A stretch of 64,000 nucleotides of DNA, taken from positions 186,001 to 250,000 of the forward strand of contig NZ_NTMR01000011.1 of the NCBI RefSeq assembly GCF_002307495.1, given 5' to 3'. The stretch comes from Pseudomonas abyssi. GTDB lineage: Bacteria > Pseudomonadota > Gammaproteobacteria > Pseudomonadales > Pseudomonadaceae. The position numbers and the translations under genes are program-made. Of this stretch, positions 56,471 to 64,000 are shown piece after piece. How positions within the stretch are numbered: position 1 is the first letter of the stretch; each line of letters opens with the position of its first letter. The notes beneath the pieces were generated by a model that was not told the DNA's origin, ran no database searches, and was given only the letters and a program-made list of their open reading frames with translations.

Positions 56471-57945
56471 CAGTCTCGATCCAGTTTGCCGACCAGCGAC
56501 AGGGTAAAGTCAGCGCCCATGTACTTGAAATGCGGGCGCACGCTGAGGCTGACTCGGTACCAGCCCGGTTGTCCGGCCACGTCCTGCACCTGCACTTCGG
56601 CGGCGCGCAAGGGGCGGCGTCCGCGCACCTCCGCGCTGGGGTTATCCTGGTCGGCCACGTACTGGCGAATCCACTTGTTCAGCTCCAGCTCCAGATCGGT
56701 GCGCTCCTTCCATGCGCCGATCTGTTCGCGTTGCAGCACTTTCAGGTAGTGGGCCAGGCGGTTGACGATAAACAGGTAGGGCAGTTGAGTACCCAGGCGA
56801 AAATTCAGTTCGGCGTTCTTGCCTTCTTCGCTGTTGCCGAAAAAACGAGCCTTCTGAGTGGAGTTGGCGGAGAAGAACGCCGCGTTGTCGCTGCCCTTGC
56901 GCATGGTCAGGGCGATAAATCCGGCGTCTGCCAGTTCGTATTCGCGCCGATCGGATACCAGCACCTCGGTGGGGATCTTGGTTTCGATTTCGCCCATGCT
57001 GGCAAAGTGGTGCAGCGGCAGGTCGTCGACTGCGCCGCCACTCTGCGGGCCGATGATATTGGGGCACCAGCGGTAGCGCGCAAAGCTGTCGGTCAGGCGG
57101 GTAGCGAAGGTAAAGGCGGTGTTGCCCCAGAGGTAGTGCTCATGGCTGTCGCTGACCGACTCGCGGTAGGCGAAACTGCGGACTGGGTTGTCTTCGGGGT
57201 CGTAGGGCGTGCGCAGTAGAAAGCGCGGCAGGGTCAGGCCGACATAGCGTGCATCCTCACTGTCGCGAAAGCCCTGCCACTTTGCGAATTGCGGACCGTC
57301 GAAGTGATCCTTGAGGTCCTTCAGGTCGGGCAGGCCGGTGTAGCTGTCCAGCCCAAAAAAGCTGGCGCCAGCGGCAGCGATAAAGGGAGCGTGGGCCATG
57401 CTGGCTACCCCGGCCACTTGCTGCAGCAGGCGGATGTCCTGGGTACCGGGGCCGAACTCGTAATTGGCGATCATGGCACCCACCGGCTGCCCGCCAAACT
57501 GGCCGTACTCGGCGGTATACACATGTTTGTACAGGCCGGATTGAACCAGCTCCGGGCTGTCTTCAAAGTCATCTAGCAGGTCTTGCTTGGAGGCGTTGAT
57601 CAGCTCCAGGCGAATGTTCTCGCGGAAATCGGTGCGTTCGACCAGCAATTTCAGGCCCCGCCAGGCGGACTCCAGCTGCTGAAAATCGGGATGGTGCAGA
57701 ATGCTGTCCATCTGCCGGCTGAGTTTGCTGTCGATTTCGGCGATCATGCGATCTGCCAGCGCTTTTTTTACCGGCTCGCGTTGGTTGTGAGGTTTCAGCA
57801 GCTCGCTGATGAAGGCCGAGACGCCCCGTCGAGCGATGGCATAGGACTCGTCCTCGGGGTGCAGGTGGGTTTCGGCGATGACGCGATCCAGCAGGCTGTC
57901 GCTGGTGTGGCTGGCGCTGCGTTGTGCGGCGGCGTGTGTACTCAT
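56470..57945 (-). CDS. tssC: T6SS sheath large subunit TssC (VipB)
   Basis: The 491-residue protein forms the contractile sheath with TssB. Typical segments are WRGLKLLVERTDFRENI, YGQFGGQPVGAMIANYEFGP, and the C-terminal RPLRAAEVQVQDVAGQPGWY and VRPHFKYMGADFTLSLVGKL. Length is typical. It follows tssB by 12 bases. Confidence 0.97.
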   Translation of the reverse strand: MSTHAAAQRSASHTSDSLLDRVIAETHLHPEDESYAIARRGVSAFISELLKPHNQREPVKKALADRMIAEIDSKLSRQMDSILHHPDFQQLESAWRGLKLLVERTDFRENIRLELINASKQDLLDDFEDSPELVQSGLYKHVYTAEYGQFGGQPVGAMIANYEFGPGTQDIRLLQQVAGVASMAHAPFIAAAGASFFGLDSYTGLPDLKDLKDHFDGPQFAKWQGFRDSEDARYVGLTLPRFLLRTPYDPEDNPVRSFAYRESVSDSHEHYLWGNTAFTFATRLTDSFARYRWCPNIIGPQSGGAVDDLPLHHFASMGEIETKIPTEVLVSDRREYELADAGFIALTMRKGSDNAAFFSANSTQKARFFGNSEEGKNAELNFRLGTQLPYLFIVNRLAHYLKVLQREQIGAWKERTDLELELNKWIRQYVADQDNPSAEVRGRRPLRAAEVQVQDVAGQPGWYRVSLSVRPHFKYMGADFTLSLVGKLDRD

Positions 57946-57957
57946 GGCGGTCTCCGG

Positions 57958-58455
57958 TCAGGCGTTGTCGGCCAGCCCCAGCTCAGCCAACACCTGGCTG
58001 CGGGCTTGTTCATCGTTGAGCAGGGCTTCGATGGCGCGGCGAAAGGCGGGGGTGTTGCCCAGCGGCCCCTTGAGGGCGACCAGGGCTTCGCGCAACTCCA
58101 TCAGTTGCCGCAGCTCGGGAACCTGCTGCACGAGACTGGCGGGGTTGAAGTCACGCAGGGAGCGAATGTCCAGCTGCACCGGCAAATCGTTTTCGCTGTC
58201 GGCCTCCTCCTGCAGGCGATTGGGGACGGTGAATGCCAGCGACAATTCCTGCTTGGCCAGCACGTCGTCAAAGTTGCTGGCGTCTACCGTGATCGGTTTG
58301 CGCTGCTCGATGCTGCGCTCGTCCTGGCGTTGGGTGAAGTCGCCGAGTACCACCAGCTTGAGCGGCAGCTCGACATCCTGCTGCACGTCGCCGGTATTGG
58401 GCGTGAAGGTGACGTTGACCCGTTCACGCGGGGCGACACTGTTGTCTTTGGCCAT
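57958..58455 (-). CDS. tssB: T6SS sheath small subunit TssB (VipA)
   Basis: The 165-residue partner of TssC has the family core RVNVTFTP, LPLKLVVLGDFTQRQDE and KPITVDASNFDDVL, followed by a helical C terminus that interacts with ClpV and TssC. Its start overlaps the tssA stop by one base. Confidence 0.96.
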   Translation of the reverse strand: MAKDNSVAPRERVNVTFTPNTGDVQQDVELPLKLVVLGDFTQRQDERSIEQRKPITVDASNFDDVLAKQELSLAFTVPNRLQEEADSENDLPVQLDIRSLRDFNPASLVQQVPELRQLMELREALVALKGPLGNTPAFRRAIEALLNDEQARSQVLAELGLADNA

Positions 58456-59933
58456 CAGGGCTCTCCTTGCAGGGCAGGCCGGGCGGCCTGATCGAGGGTG
58501 TGTTCGATATCCAGCCAGGCCAACTGCTGTTGCAGCGCCTGCTGGCTGGTTTTGTCACGGGGCTGGCTGGCACTGCTTTGCTGCAACAGGCGCAGGGTGT
58601 CGATCAGCAGCGTGGGCTCCCACAGCGTCAGAGCCTGGTTGGCTTGCAGCTGCTGGCGGAGGCATTCGAGCAGAGCGCGCGCCTGATCGGCCTGGCCGCT
58701 GTGCAGTTGCAGGCGCGCCAACTCAAGCCGAGCAATCACCCGTGAACGCTCGCCCGGTTGGCTTTTTATCTGGCGTTGCAGCTCGGCTGCGGCCGCCGCA
58801 AAGCCATCACGTTGCAGCACTTCAAGCGGGCCGGCACTGACGCTTGGTGCAGTGGCCTCGGGTACAGCTGAGGGCGTGTTGGCGATCCATTGGCGTGTGC
58901 TCTGACTAGCGAAGGGAGTGCCGTCGCTGAACCGCAGGTGCTCCAGCCCGGGCAGATCGCACAGCAGTTGCTGCAGGTGCAGTCGTATCTGCTCGGCGGC
59001 GACGCTGGCGCCGATGGCCTGGCAGCACTGCCAGGCCAGATGGTGTCCGTCCAGCCAGAAGGGCGCGCGGCGCAGGCTGTTTTCGATGTCCTGCAAGAGC
59101 TGGCGCGAGTCGCCGCTGTGCAGCGCCTCGGTATAGCGCTTTACTCGCTCCAACGGCGGGGGGCGCAGTTGGGTGATGAGCTCCGCATCATGGTTGGGCA
59201 GCGCGGACAGGCTGGCGCGTATCAAGGTGTGGGCCAGATTGATGGCGTGGTGCTCGCGGGCCCCGTCGCCCAGCCACCATTGTACTAGCGGTGCGGCGCT
59301 ATCCTGCAGCTGCTTCAGGTGCTGTAGCGCCTCGCGCTCGCTGGTGACGGCGCTGCGGTCGACGGCTGATGCCGATTTAGCGGTCGGCGCTGTTTCACTG
59401 GTCGGCGCTGGCGCTGGCGCAGGCTCTTGCTGCGCTGTTGCGGCGCTTTCCAGCTGTTGGGCCAATTGCTGCCAGCCCGCATGCTGCTCGCTGTCGATTG
59501 CCTGCAGGGCGTTGGCCAATTGCTCAAAACTGCTGCGCAGCTGACTGCGACTGGGCTCTTCGCTGGATGCGAGCAGGGGGTGGCCGACAAGCCGGCCGTG
59601 CAGCCAGCTGAGGGCGGCCAGTCGCCCGCGCAGACGCGGTGGTTGGCTGGTTGCCCAGTGATGGGTGACTAGCCTCACAAGCGATTGCAGTGCCGCCGCC
59701 AACCCGGCGCAACCCTGCAGGTGCAGGCAGCTGAGGCTATGCCAGCAACTGACGTGCAGGTCGTGACCCAAGAGCAGCAACTGCTCAGTGAGCTGCTGCA
59801 CCTGCTGCCAGTCGGGCGTCTGGTCAGCATGAACGGATGCCAGTTTGCCGATCTCGCTTTCCAGCAGCAGAAACTCCTCGCTGGCGCGCAGATCGCTGTT
59901 GGCTGGTTGCTCGAGGCTGGGTGATGGCAGCAT
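58455..59933 (-). CDS. tssA: T6SS TssA family protein
   Basis: The 492-residue protein has an N-terminal ImpA-like domain (ASEEFLLLESEIGKLASV, about 17-130), a Pro/Ala-rich linker around 170-195 and a helical VasJ-type C terminus from about 210. TssA proteins prime or cap sheath assembly. It is the first gene of the minus-strand T6SS operon, as hsiA2 is in P. aeruginosa. The ATG at 59933 follows AGGAGACAGGAACGTCAAC. Confidence 0.92.
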   Translation of the reverse strand: MLPSPSLEQPANSDLRASEEFLLLESEIGKLASVHADQTPDWQQVQQLTEQLLLLGHDLHVSCWHSLSCLHLQGCAGLAAALQSLVRLVTHHWATSQPPRLRGRLAALSWLHGRLVGHPLLASSEEPSRSQLRSSFEQLANALQAIDSEQHAGWQQLAQQLESAATAQQEPAPAPAPTSETAPTAKSASAVDRSAVTSEREALQHLKQLQDSAAPLVQWWLGDGAREHHAINLAHTLIRASLSALPNHDAELITQLRPPPLERVKRYTEALHSGDSRQLLQDIENSLRRAPFWLDGHHLAWQCCQAIGASVAAEQIRLHLQQLLCDLPGLEHLRFSDGTPFASQSTRQWIANTPSAVPEATAPSVSAGPLEVLQRDGFAAAAAELQRQIKSQPGERSRVIARLELARLQLHSGQADQARALLECLRQQLQANQALTLWEPTLLIDTLRLLQQSSASQPRDKTSQQALQQQLAWLDIEHTLDQAARPALQGEP

Positions 59934-60296
59934 GTTGACGTTCCTGTCTCCTGGTTGGCGATACGTCCTGTTCGCCCTTCATGCATGACGTTGTCTGTCG
60001 AGCGGCGCATGCTAGGTAGCCCGGCATGCCGCTGGCAAACGTCGGGCATGTGAGCTGGTTAGCGCTCTGGGAGTAAATTAATCGAGTCCTGCTGGTTGTT
60101 TTTCTGCTTTTTATTTATTTAAAACAAAGTGTTATGTTGGTTTTATGAAGCGCTTGATCGCGTTTGTAGCTGTCTGTAGAGGGCTGCGGATTCTGTGCAC
60201 CAGTCATCATTTATTGGGTGTAGTACTCCGCTGTTACCCCTTTGGGAGGGTGCGGGCGCATGATTGGGTTCTATCCAAACGCATGGAGGATGCGAC
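59934..60296. other. Divergent intergenic region upstream of the T6SS operon
   Basis: This 363-base region has no supported gene. Bases about 60105-60150 are strikingly AT-rich (TTTTTATTTATTTAAAAC) for this genome. Promoters for tssA and for the PfpI gene should lie here. I found no GG-N10-GC sigma-54 element and no clear sigma-70 pair. The AT patch could be a target for MvaT-type xenogeneic silencers; this is inference. Confidence 0.5.
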
Positions 60297-60878
60297 GTGT
60301 CGACCAAGAAAATTCTGCTGCTCGCTGGTGACTTTGCTGAAGACTACGAGACGATGGTGCCGTTTCAGGCGCTGACCATGCTCGGTTATCAGGTTGATGC
60401 GGTGTGCCCGGACAAGGCGGCGGGGGATACCGTGAAAACCGCCATTCACGATTTTGAGGGTGATCAGACCTACACTGAAAAGCCTGGCCACCTGTTCGCC
60501 CTGACCGCTGATTTCGCCAGCGTGAAGGTGGAGGACTATGTGGGGCTGGTGGTACCGGGTGGCCGCGCTCCGGAGTATCTGCGCCTCAATGAGCGCGTGC
60601 TTGAGATCGTGCAGGGCTTTGCCGCTGCGGACAAACCTATCGCCGCGGTGTGCCATGGTGCTCAACTGCTCGCTGCTGCTGGTATCCTGAAAGGCCGGGA
60701 ATGCAGCGCTTATCCGGCATGTGGCCCGGATGTCCGTATGGCGGGCGGTACCTATATCGATATTCCCGCCGATCAGGTTCATGTACAGGGCAACCTGGTG
60801 ACAGCGCCTGCCTGGCCGTCGCATCCGCGCTGGCTGGCGGCGTTCGTCAACGTGCTGGGCGCGCGCATCGAGCTGTAG
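60297..60878 (+). CDS. DJ-1/PfpI family protein
   Basis: The 193-residue protein has the class I glutamine amidotransferase-like fold. The nucleophile C119 sits in AVCHGAQLL and the partner glutamate near E15/E18 in GDFAEDYE. Members are glyoxalases, deglycase-like stress proteins or peptidases; which activity applies cannot be told. The GTG at 60297 with GGAGG upstream is preferred to a start at 60264. Confidence 0.92.
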   Translation: MSTKKILLLAGDFAEDYETMVPFQALTMLGYQVDAVCPDKAAGDTVKTAIHDFEGDQTYTEKPGHLFALTADFASVKVEDYVGLVVPGGRAPEYLRLNERVLEIVQGFAAADKPIAAVCHGAQLLAAAGILKGRECSAYPACGPDVRMAGGTYIDIPADQVHVQGNLVTAPAWPSHPRWLAAFVNVLGARIEL

Positions 60879-60931
60879 GTGCACTGAGCCAACCGAATTT
60901 GCCGGGCTGTTAACCCCTGCAGGAGAGCAGT

Positions 60932-61243
60932 ATGTGTGAACTCTACGTCAAGGCCGATCCGATTCTCTACGAGTCGCGCTCACGCTCGTTGCGTATCCGC
61001 GGTGTGGTCACAACGCTGCGCCTGGAGAATCAGTTCTGGGACATCCTGCAGGAGATCGCCGAGGTCGATGGCATGACTACCAATCAGCTGATCACCAAGT
61101 TGTACGATGAGGTGATGGAGCTGCGCGGGGAGGTGGTCAACTTTGCTTCGTTTCTGCGCGTCAGCTGTACCCGATACCTGGCCCAGCGTGAAGCGCGTGT
61201 GGTGCCCCTGGCACTGGTCGGGCGCAGTACAGCGCAAGGCTGA
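60932..61243 (+). CDS. Ribbon-helix-helix domain protein
   Basis: The 103-residue protein carries a ribbon-helix-helix fold at about 20-75 (IRGVVTTLRLENQFWDILQEI, GMTTNQLITKLYDEV), followed by a basic tail. It is a likely DNA-binding regulator with unknown target. It has the site CAGGAGAGCAGT and follows the PfpI gene by 53 bases, so the two may form one transcript ended by the terminator at 61271. Confidence 0.88.
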   Translation: MCELYVKADPILYESRSRSLRIRGVVTTLRLENQFWDILQEIAEVDGMTTNQLITKLYDEVMELRGEVVNFASFLRVSCTRYLAQREARVVPLALVGRSTAQG

Positions 61244-61270
61244 ATTGCTGCCCAGCTGTACGGTTGGCCC

Positions 61271-61300
61271 AAGACGGCATCCTGTTAGGATGCCGTTTTC
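61271..61300 (+). terminator. Intrinsic terminator after the ribbon-helix-helix gene
   Basis: ACGGCATCCT pairs with AGGATGCCGT around GTT and is followed by TTTT. It lies only about 20 bases before the rhtB-like start, so that gene needs a promoter inside or beyond it. Confidence 0.85.
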
Positions 61301-61319
61301 ATTTCTGGCAGAACCTGTC

Positions 61320-61955
61320 ATGTCACTTGATACTTGGCTGGCTTTTTTCGTCGCGTGCTGGATCATCAGCCTGTCTCCGGGCGCTGGCGCCATCGCCTCC
61401 ATGTCCAGTGGGCTTAATTACGGTTTCGCCCGAGGCTACTGGACTGCGCTGGGCCTGCAGCTGGGGTTGGTATTGCAGGTGACGGTGGTGGCAGCAGGTG
61501 TTGGTGCACTGCTGGCTGCCTCGGCGCTGGCATTCACCCTGATCAAATGGTTTGGCGTGCTCTATCTGCTTTATCTTGCACTGCGCCAGTGGCGGGCGCC
61601 GGTGCAGGCGCCTGACAGCGCGGCGCTGAGCGGTGCAGCTGGCGTCAGCCCTTGGAGCCTGCTGCTGCGCGGCCTGCTGGTCAATGCCGGCAACCCCAAG
61701 GCAGTGGTATTCATGCTGGCAGTACTGCCGCAGTTTCTCGCTGTACAGCAGCCATTGCTGCCGCAGTACTTGGTGATGGGGGCGACCATGATCGCGGTAG
61801 ATCTGATTGTCATGGCAGGTTACACCGGCCTGGCGGCGAAGCTGCTGCGACTATTGCGCTCACCGCGTCAGCAGCGGGTACTGAATCGCACCTTTGCCAG
61901 TCTGTTTGCCGGCGCCGCTGGCGCTCTGACGCTGGTACGTCGCGGCGTCAGCTGA
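61320..61955 (+). CDS. LysE/RhtB family amino-acid exporter
   Basis: The 211-residue protein has six helices and the LysE/RhtB start (ACWIISLSPGAGAIASMSSGL) and middle signature LLVNAGNPKAVVFMLAVLPQF. It probably exports homoserine, threonine or a related amino acid. The ATG at 61320 is the only start that gives the family N terminus; the frame is open upstream through the terminator. Its 3' end overlaps the convergent AraC gene by 8 bases. Confidence 0.92.
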   Translation: MSLDTWLAFFVACWIISLSPGAGAIASMSSGLNYGFARGYWTALGLQLGLVLQVTVVAAGVGALLAASALAFTLIKWFGVLYLLYLALRQWRAPVQAPDSAALSGAAGVSPWSLLLRGLLVNAGNPKAVVFMLAVLPQFLAVQQPLLPQYLVMGATMIAVDLIVMAGYTGLAAKLLRLLRSPRQQRVLNRTFASLFAGAAGALTLVRRGVS

Positions 61956-62826
61956 TGCTGCGGCGGTAGTCTGAAGGGCTGATGCCCATGGCCTGGCGGA
62001 AGCGGTTACTGAAGTGGCTGGCTGAACTGAAGCCACAGCGCAAGGCGACTTCCTGCAGACTGATGTGGCGGTTGCCGAGTAACTGCCGGGCCAGTGCCAG
62101 GCGGCGCTGGCTCACGTACTGGTGAGGCGCGAGGCCGATGCTGCGTTTGAACATGCGAGCAAAGTGGTAGTCGCTGAGCTGGCACTGGGTGGCCAGTTCA
62201 CTCAGCGGCAGGGGCTGGTCCAGGTGCGCCTCGATGTAGTCACAAATGTGCTGGCGCTGTCGCGGCGCAAGGCCTCCGGTGATGCCGGGCAGTTGCCAGC
62301 TGACCTGGGTGTAGTGACGCAGCACGTGGCTGAGGAGCAGGGTGCTGGCGCTGCTGAGGGTGAGTTGGTCGCTGGTGTCGTGCCAGTTGGCCCGCAGCAG
62401 AAAGTGGCGGTAAAGCAGGGCGATCTGCGGGTCATCGGCGAACAGTCGCTCATCGACGCTGAGGTCGAAGGGGCTGCGATCCCAGGTTTGCTCGGCCAGT
62501 TGGCGCAGATGTTGATCGGTGAAGTACAGATGGACAAACGACAGTGGCCCGCGAATGTTCCAGGTGGAGGTGTACTGTCGAGGTAGCAGACACAGGCGAT
62601 CTGGCCCGCCGCCGTTGTGCCAGCCATCGGCTGCCTTGAAGTAGGACTGGTAACCGTCAGCGGTGTACAGGCTGAGGGTGTGGTGGTCAGCATTCTCCAG
62701 GGCAATCAGGTCCCGCTCGTTATACCAGGCTGCCAGGCCGGTGCCGTTCGCCAGGTACGCGTTGTCGAGCAAGCGGGTGTTGTGTTGGCGCAGGCTATCG
62801 AAAACCGCAAACCTGTCGTCTGTCAT
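61948..62826 (-). CDS. AraC-family transcriptional regulator
   Basis: The 292-residue protein has an N-terminal sensor domain (about 30-150) and a C-terminal AraC DNA-binding domain at about 190-290 (LPLSELATQCQLSDYHFARMF, VALRCGFSSASHFSNRFRQ). The ATG at 62826 has GGTGAGG upstream; the frame to 62940 lacks support. It lies between two exporter genes and is divergent from the EamA gene at 63015, its most likely target. Confidence 0.9.
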   Translation of the reverse strand: MTDDRFAVFDSLRQHNTRLLDNAYLANGTGLAAWYNERDLIALENADHHTLSLYTADGYQSYFKAADGWHNGGGPDRLCLLPRQYTSTWNIRGPLSFVHLYFTDQHLRQLAEQTWDRSPFDLSVDERLFADDPQIALLYRHFLLRANWHDTSDQLTLSSASTLLLSHVLRHYTQVSWQLPGITGGLAPRQRQHICDYIEAHLDQPLPLSELATQCQLSDYHFARMFKRSIGLAPHQYVSQRRLALARQLLGNRHISLQEVALRCGFSSASHFSNRFRQAMGISPSDYRRSIS

Positions 62827-63014
62827 TGCCTCACCCGCCATGCTGTTGCCCAGCATGCATGGTATGCCTGTCAGCCTCAGGCGCCAAGAGATCGCCCGTA
62901 CGTCGAGCAAAAAAACGCAGCAATCTGCAAGTCGGCGCAAGCCCGTGCAAGCGTCCGCGATCAGCTCGGGGAATACTGCATCTTTGCATGTGCTGATCTG
63001 TTTGAGGATGGGAA

Positions 63015-63920
63015 ATGAACGCTACGCTGTATGCGGCCACTGTACTGATTTGGGGGACTACCTGGATTGCCATCGCGATGCAGTCCGGTCCTGTGCCCTC
63101 GGCGGTGTCGGTCTTTTATCGATTTGCCCTGGCGAGCCTGCTATTGCTGGCGGTCCTGTTGCTCAGCCGCCGCCTGCGTCGCATCGGGCCGCGTGATCAT
63201 CTGTTTTGCCTGCTGCAGGGCCTGTGCGTCTTCAGCTTCAATTTCTACTGCTTTTACAGTGCCAACGCCTATATCAACAGCGGTCTGGAGGCGGTGTTGT
63301 TTTCGATGGCAACGCTGTTCAATGCCATCAACGGGGTGATCTTCTTTGGCCAGCGTCTGGAGAGCCGGCTGATACGTGCCAACGTGCTCGGGCTGATCGG
63401 AATAGTCTGCCTGTTCTGGCATGACCTGAGCGCTGCCGACCTGAGCCGCGAAACGCTGATGGGGATCGGTTTGAGTCTGCTGGGGACCTATGGCTTCTCC
63501 CTTGGCAACATGATCACTGTCCGGCACCAGGCTCGGCAGCTGGATTTGCTGTCGACCAACGCTTACGCGATGGGCTACGGCGCCTTGGCCATGCTGCTGC
63601 TGGCAGGGTTGCGCGGCGATGCCTTCGCACTGCTGTGGACTCCCGCCTACCTGGGCTCGCTGGTGTATCTGGCGGTGGTCGGGTCGGTTGTCGGGTTTGC
63701 CGTTTACTTCGCCCTGGTAGGACGTATCGGCGCCGGGCCGGCGGCCTATGCGACGGTGCTGTTTCCGCTGATTGCGCTGGGCATGTCAACGCTGTTTGAG
63801 GGCTATCGCTGGAGCGGCATGGCCGTGGTCGGTCTGCTCTTGATCATCGGCGGCAACCTGCTGCTGTTCCATCGCCCGCGACCCTCTGCCACGCCGCCGG
63901 TGCAGGTTGAGCGGGTATAG
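63015..63920 (+). CDS. EamA/DMT family transporter
   Basis: The 301-residue protein has ten helices in two EamA repeats (LIWGTTWIAIAMQSGPVPSAV at the start, then NSGLEAVLFSMATLFNAING; the second repeat has GSVVGFAVYFALVGRIGAGPAAY). The substrate is unknown. It starts 188 bases from the divergent AraC regulator. Confidence 0.92.
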   Translation: MNATLYAATVLIWGTTWIAIAMQSGPVPSAVSVFYRFALASLLLLAVLLLSRRLRRIGPRDHLFCLLQGLCVFSFNFYCFYSANAYINSGLEAVLFSMATLFNAINGVIFFGQRLESRLIRANVLGLIGIVCLFWHDLSAADLSRETLMGIGLSLLGTYGFSLGNMITVRHQARQLDLLSTNAYAMGYGALAMLLLAGLRGDAFALLWTPAYLGSLVYLAVVGSVVGFAVYFALVGRIGAGPAAYATVLFPLIALGMSTLFEGYRWSGMAVVGLLLIIGGNLLLFHRPRPSATPPVQVERV

Positions 63921-63942
63921 TCTGCGGAGCAGAGGAGGGGCT

Positions 63943-64000
63943 ATGGACTATTTCATCATCGCCGCGGTGAGCTTAAGCGGCTTGTATTTTCACTGGTGGT
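63943..64000 (+). CDS. Start of an unknown gene cut by the window edge
   Basis: An ATG at 63943 has a strong site (GAGGAGGGG) and opens a frame MDYFIIAAVSLSGLYFHWW that looks like a membrane helix. Only 19 full codons are visible. It lies 22 bases after the EamA gene and may be co-transcribed with it. Confidence 0.6.
   Translation, partial: MDYFIIAAVSLSGLYFHWW

Noticed and set aside
49285-59933. Contractile phage tail or R-pyocin in place of T6SS
   Set aside because: ClpV, TssA, TssF and TssG are T6SS-specific, and no tail tube, tape measure or lysis genes are present.
59934-60150. Sigma-54 promoter before tssA
   Set aside because: Looked for because of the Sfa-type activator; no GG-N10-GC element in a suitable place was found.
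60145-60375. 76-codon frame overlapping the PfpI gene start
   Set aside because: No ribosome-binding site, and it overlaps a well-supported start in another frame.
1-64000. CRISPR arrays, tRNA genes, insertion sequences and prophage genes
   Set aside because: No spaced direct-repeat array, no tRNA cloverleaf signature, and no transposase, integrase or phage structural frame was seen.

Overview
The window is GC-rich, densely packed gammaproteobacterial chromosome. Gene content and order point to a Pseudomonas-type organism, possibly the Halopseudomonas/P. pertucinogena side of the family, but that placement is inference from synteny and not a computed identification. The supporting blocks are fimV-truA-trpF-accD-folC-SPOR-cvpA-purF-metZ, asrA-pruR-putA-putP, cmoA-cmoB, and a type VI secretion (T6SS) block in the order of the P. 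aeruginosa H2 cluster. I saw no tRNA, rRNA, CRISPR array, transposase or prophage gene.

Left part (1-19,300): the 3' part of fimV runs into truA, then a tight run of trpF, trpB, trpA, accD, folC, a SPOR-domain protein, cvpA, purF and metZ. The trpBA pair sits between trpF and accD, unlike P. aeruginosa. After a strong terminator come a small ComEA-like protein, a chemoreceptor with a FliA-like promoter, rnd-ycgL, a double TM2-domain protein, and ycjX-ycjF with an overlapping third gene of unknown function.

Middle (19,300-45,900): a thioesterase, a repeat-like intergenic element, cmoAB, a second FimV-like gene, the Lon-type protease AsrA, and the proline module pruR-putA-putP. Then oligopeptidase B, a TetR regulator, a cold-shock protein with a long AT-rich leader, aceK, cysK, an AsmA/DUF748-like protein, a MoxR ATPase and VWA pair separated by an inverted-repeat element, a histidine-bearing membrane protein, a YjdM zinc-ribbon protein and a multidomain lipoprotein.

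Right part (45,900-64,000): fatty-acid cis/trans isomerase, an EamA exporter, and on the minus strand a T6SS half-cluster tssA-B-C-E-F-G-clpV plus a sigma-54 activator. It covers the sheath, part of the baseplate and the recycling ATPase, but no tssJ, K, L, M, fha, hcp or vgrG lies in the window. It is followed by a PfpI/DJ-1 protein, a ribbon-helix-helix protein, a LysE/RhtB exporter, an AraC regulator and a second EamA exporter; a new gene starts at the right edge.

Most genes are ordinary core genes. The items most worth a second look are the T6SS half-cluster, the second FimV, the two repeat-like elements, the unclassified membrane protein at 43213-44214, and several regulatory sites read by eye.
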